NCBI GenBank assembly: GCA_031258665.1
Contig: JAIRML010000042.1
Span: forward strand, 1-9,001
Reading direction: 5' to 3'
Length of the DNA stretch: 9,001 bases
DNA from: Oscillospiraceae bacterium
Lineage (GTDB): Bacteria > Bacillota > Clostridia > Oscillospirales > UBA929
The notes beneath the pieces are model-generated. The model was not told the DNA's origin, did no database searches, and saw only the letters and a list, made by a program, of their open reading frames with translations. The translations under genes were made by a program, and so were the position numbers. Below are positions 6,934-9,001 of this stretch, piece after piece; within the stretch, counting starts at the first letter, position 1; each line of letters begins with the position of its first letter.

Positions 6934-7644
6934 TCATATCCCGAACAACCGCTCAATATCCGCGTCTTTGATCACGCGCTTGCTTCTTTTCTTCGAGTTT
7001 TTAAGAAGATTCGCCATTTTCTCATCAACTGACTTTTTGATTAACTCGCTTGGGTCAATGCCGCGCATTTGGAAAAACAGCAACGGGGCGGAGTCGAGCC
7101 GATTGCCGACACCATACATCACGGCAGCTAAGTGCTTGCACATTCCCGCCCAGTCGGGGCAGTCGCAATCCATATGAATTTGTCGCGGTGACGGGAACAG
7201 ACCATCGCCTTTCCGCATAAACACGTCTGCCAGTTCCTGCGAAAACTTACCCTCGGCAAGTTCAGCAATACTGCCTATGCGGTTGGCGACTTTCTTGACG
7301 ATTTTTGCCCACTTTTCCTCGTCAAGCGGGTCAATTTTGATTTTAATGTCGTACAAATCCGAACCGTTTACCTTTGCGGTAATATCGCCGCCGTTAATTT
7401 GCAAGTCGACAACATAACCGTTCTTTACGTATGCGCTGCCGCGCGGCAGACGGTTGGCGTAATCCTGGTAGCTCGTAAGATTGTCGCACCACGCCTTGCC
7501 CCACCAAGTTGTGGTGATTTTCTTACCCTCAATTACCACAGGCGAAAGATTCGGGTTCTTCTTTTTCAGTTTCGCAATTAACTTCTGTGCCTGTTCACGC
7601 TTTTTCGCAACGGGAACATACTCGCCCCAACCAAAATATGACAT
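6934..7644 (-). CDS. SWIM zinc-finger protein, partner of the SNF2 protein (236 aa)
   Basis: A cytoplasmic protein of the bacterial SWIM zinc-finger family, usually found beside SNF2-type translocases; the precise role is unknown. The SWIM motif is intact, with C160, C162, C169 and H171 in the pattern CxCx6CxH (HMDCDCPDWAGMCKHLAAV), which should bind one zinc ion and contact DNA or protein. The N-terminal half has the family-typical TTWWGKAWCDNL (45-56) and RLPRGSAYVKNGYVVDL (65-81). The end is strongly basic (KNSKKRSKRVIK, 215-226), suggesting nucleic-acid contact. No signal peptide or membrane segment is seen. The ATG lies 3 bases after the SNF2 stop codon and has a GGAGG site inside that gene, so the pair is very probably one operon with coupled translation. 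Involvement in chromosome maintenance, repair or defence is possible but not shown by sequence. Confidence 0.92.
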   Translation of the reverse strand: MSYFGWGEYVPVAKKREQAQKLIAKLKKKNPNLSPVVIEGKKITTTWWGKAWCDNLTSYQDYANRLPRGSAYVKNGYVVDLQINGGDITAKVNGSDLYDIKIKIDPLDEEKWAKIVKKVANRIGSIAELAEGKFSQELADVFMRKGDGLFPSPRQIHMDCDCPDWAGMCKHLAAVMYGVGNRLDSAPLLFFQMRGIDPSELIKKSVDEKMANLLKNSKKRSKRVIKDADIERLFGI

Positions 7645-7647
7645 CAG

Positions 7648-9001
7648 TTACACCTCCAACTTGAACAGGTTCAGCAGTTCAGAGTTAGACATCTCCGTTA
7701 CCCAATTCTCGCCCGCGCTCTCGCCGATAACATCAGTCGCTAACTTCTGCTTGCCCGCGATAATTTCGTGGATTTTGTCCTCAATCGTGCCACTTGTGAC
7801 AAACTTATGCACCATTACATCTTTCGTCTGCCCAATACGGAACGCACGGTCGGTGGCTTGATTTTCGATTGCGGGATTCCACCAACGGTCGAAGTGTATG
7901 ACGTGGTTCGCGCTTGTGAGGTTCAGTCCCACGCCGCCTGCTTTCAGCGACAACACCATAAACGGCACGTATTCAGAGTTAAATTTTTCGACAATCCCGC
8001 CGCGCTTTTTCGGCGTAGTCCCGCCGTGGATAACAAGCCCGTCACGCTCAAAGATAGTAGCTAAATATTTGTTTAACGGCTCACACATTTCCCTAAACTG
8101 CGTGAACACAAGCACGCTTTCGTGCTTATCGCGGATCGTTTTGCAGATTTCGACGAGTGTCTCAAACTTGCCGCTGTGTTTCGGGTCGAACGCGCCTTGA
8201 CCGATAAACTGGTCTGGGTGGTTGCAGATTTGCTTGAACTTCATTATCGCCGCGAGAATTTTGCCCTTGCGCTGTATTTTGCTCATCTCATCGTCTTGGA
8301 GTAACATTTCCTGCAACTCTTTGACAAGGGCGTTATACTGCGCCACCTGCTTTTTCGTCAGCGTGGTGTAGTCGATTATCTCCATTTTGTCGGGCAGGTC
8401 GGATATGACCGACTTGTCCGTTTTAAGCCGCCGCAATATAAACGGCGACACCGCACCGCGCAGTTTCGCGTAGCCCTCAGGGTGGTCTTTAAGTTTGCCG
8501 GTGAATGCGGAGAACTCTTTTGCCGTGCCTAGCATACCCTTGTTGAGGAAGTCGAAAATGCTCCACAGGTCGCCGAGTCGGTTCTCGATTGGCGTGCCTG
8601 TCATCGCTATACGCGTTTTCGCGGGAATTTGTTTCACCGCTTTTGTGGATTTTGTACCCGCATTTTTGATAGCCTGCGCCTCGTCAAGAATAACCAAATC
8701 CCAGTCGATATTGGCAAGGTTTTCAAGCCGTGCAACCATTCCGTAAGTTGTAATAAATAAGTCGGCAGTGTTTACGCCAAACTCTTTATTCGCGCCGTGA
8801 ATTACGGTAATGTTGAGGTTCGGTGCGAATTTCTCCGCCTCTTTCTGCCAGTTAACTAAAAGCGATGTCGGCACTATTAACAGCGTTTTCACCTTGTCAT
8901 TACGCAGCTTGTCAAGCAGCGCGAGTATTTGCACCGTTTTCCCAAGTCCCATATCGTCAGCTAAGAGCGCGCCGAAACCTAAATCGCGGGTAAAGTTCAG
9001 C
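7648..9001 (-). CDS. SNF2-family DNA translocase, C-terminal part (5' end outside window)
   Basis: The visible 450 residues are the ATPase core of a bacterial SNF2 protein (RapA/HepA-like superfamily 2), which uses ATP to move along double-stranded DNA and remodel bound proteins. In visible numbering: ALLADDMGLGKT with Walker A (11-22), motif Ia LLIVPTSLLVNW (40-51), Walker B box DEAQ (106-109), motif III MTGTP (133-137), second-domain motif IV VLVFTQF (296-302 approx.), motif V GGVGLNLTSA (355-364), then FDRWWNPAIENQATDRAFRIGQ with motif VI (370-391). All key residues look intact. The reading frame is open to the right edge: 16 residues precede the methionine of the Walker A region, so that methionine is internal and the real start is further right. 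Full-length relatives usually have another several hundred residues there. It is followed directly by the SWIM protein gene, and the two proteins presumably work together. Confidence 0.96.
   Translation of the reverse strand, partial: LNFTRDLGFGALLADDMGLGKTVQILALLDKLRNDKVKTLLIVPTSLLVNWQKEAEKFAPNLNITVIHGANKEFGVNTADLFITTYGMVARLENLANIDWDLVILDEAQAIKNAGTKSTKAVKQIPAKTRIAMTGTPIENRLGDLWSIFDFLNKGMLGTAKEFSAFTGKLKDHPEGYAKLRGAVSPFILRRLKTDKSVISDLPDKMEIIDYTTLTKKQVAQYNALVKELQEMLLQDDEMSKIQRKGKILAAIMKFKQICNHPDQFIGQGAFDPKHSGKFETLVEICKTIRDKHESVLVFTQFREMCEPLNKYLATIFERDGLVIHGGTTPKKRGGIVEKFNSEYVPFMVLSLKAGGVGLNLTSANHVIHFDRWWNPAIENQATDRAFRIGQTKDVMVHKFVTSGTIEDKIHEIIAGKQKLATDVIGESAGENWVTEMSNSELLNLFKLEV
7653..7657 (-). 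promoter_or_regulatory. Ribosome binding site of the SWIM gene, inside the SNF2 gene end
   Basis: GGAGG on the minus strand falls in the last sense codons of the SNF2 gene (Leu-Glu-Val) and is 8 nt from the SWIM start codon. Ribosomes finishing the SNF2 gene would uncover or reuse this site, which favours production of the two proteins together. Confidence 0.85.

Noticed and set aside
1..9001. A new defence system, CRISPR array, prophage or transposon
   Set aside because: No regularly spaced repeats, integrase, transposase, terminal inverted repeats or tRNA attachment site are seen. The SNF2/SWIM pair alone does not define a defence system.

Overview
The window looks like chromosomal DNA of an anaerobic Gram-positive bacterium, most likely a Firmicute of the class Clostridia. 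This is inferred from strong GGAGG-type ribosome binding sites, a consensus TTGACT-17-TATAAT promoter, and a very large secreted multidomain glycosidase of a kind common in Clostridia and Paenibacillus relatives. No 16S rRNA or other taxonomic marker is present, so the assignment is tentative. All three real genes lie on the minus strand and read from right to left.

Right part (6934-9001): a two-gene unit of moderate GC. It holds the C-terminal part of a SNF2-family DNA translocase (its 5' end lies outside the window), followed 3 bases later by a SWIM zinc-finger protein. The ribosome binding site of the SWIM gene lies inside the last codons of the SNF2 gene, so the two are probably translationally coupled and act together on nucleic acid. 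A plausible terminator follows at 6713-6739.

Middle (6326-6933): about 600 bases without a credible protein gene. It contains the terminator, a near-perfect sigma-70/sigma-A promoter (6596-6624) and a leader of about 260 nt that is GC-rich and full of inverted repeats. The leader ends in a strong ribosome binding site for the glycosidase.

Left part (116-6325): one 2069-residue secreted GH2 beta-galactosidase-like enzyme. Its order is signal peptide, unassigned beta-rich module, atrophied bacterial Ig-like domain, F5/8 type C (CBM32-like) domain, helical linker, GH2 jelly roll, Ig-like domain, TIM barrel interrupted by a LamG-like domain, beta-galactosidase C-terminal domains, and a final beta-rich module. 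Both catalytic glutamates (E1120 and E1195) are present. It probably acts outside the cell, cutting terminal beta-galactosides from polymeric or host/plant glycans. No surface anchor is visible. Bases 1-115 hold only a short perfect hairpin.

The glycosidase gene and its leader are much richer in G+C than the SNF2/SWIM unit, and the change falls close to the promoter. I see no CRISPR array, tRNA, rRNA, insertion sequence or clear new defence system. The most notable items are the domain inserted in the catalytic barrel, the structured leader, the composition break, and the split SWIM/SNF2 pair.
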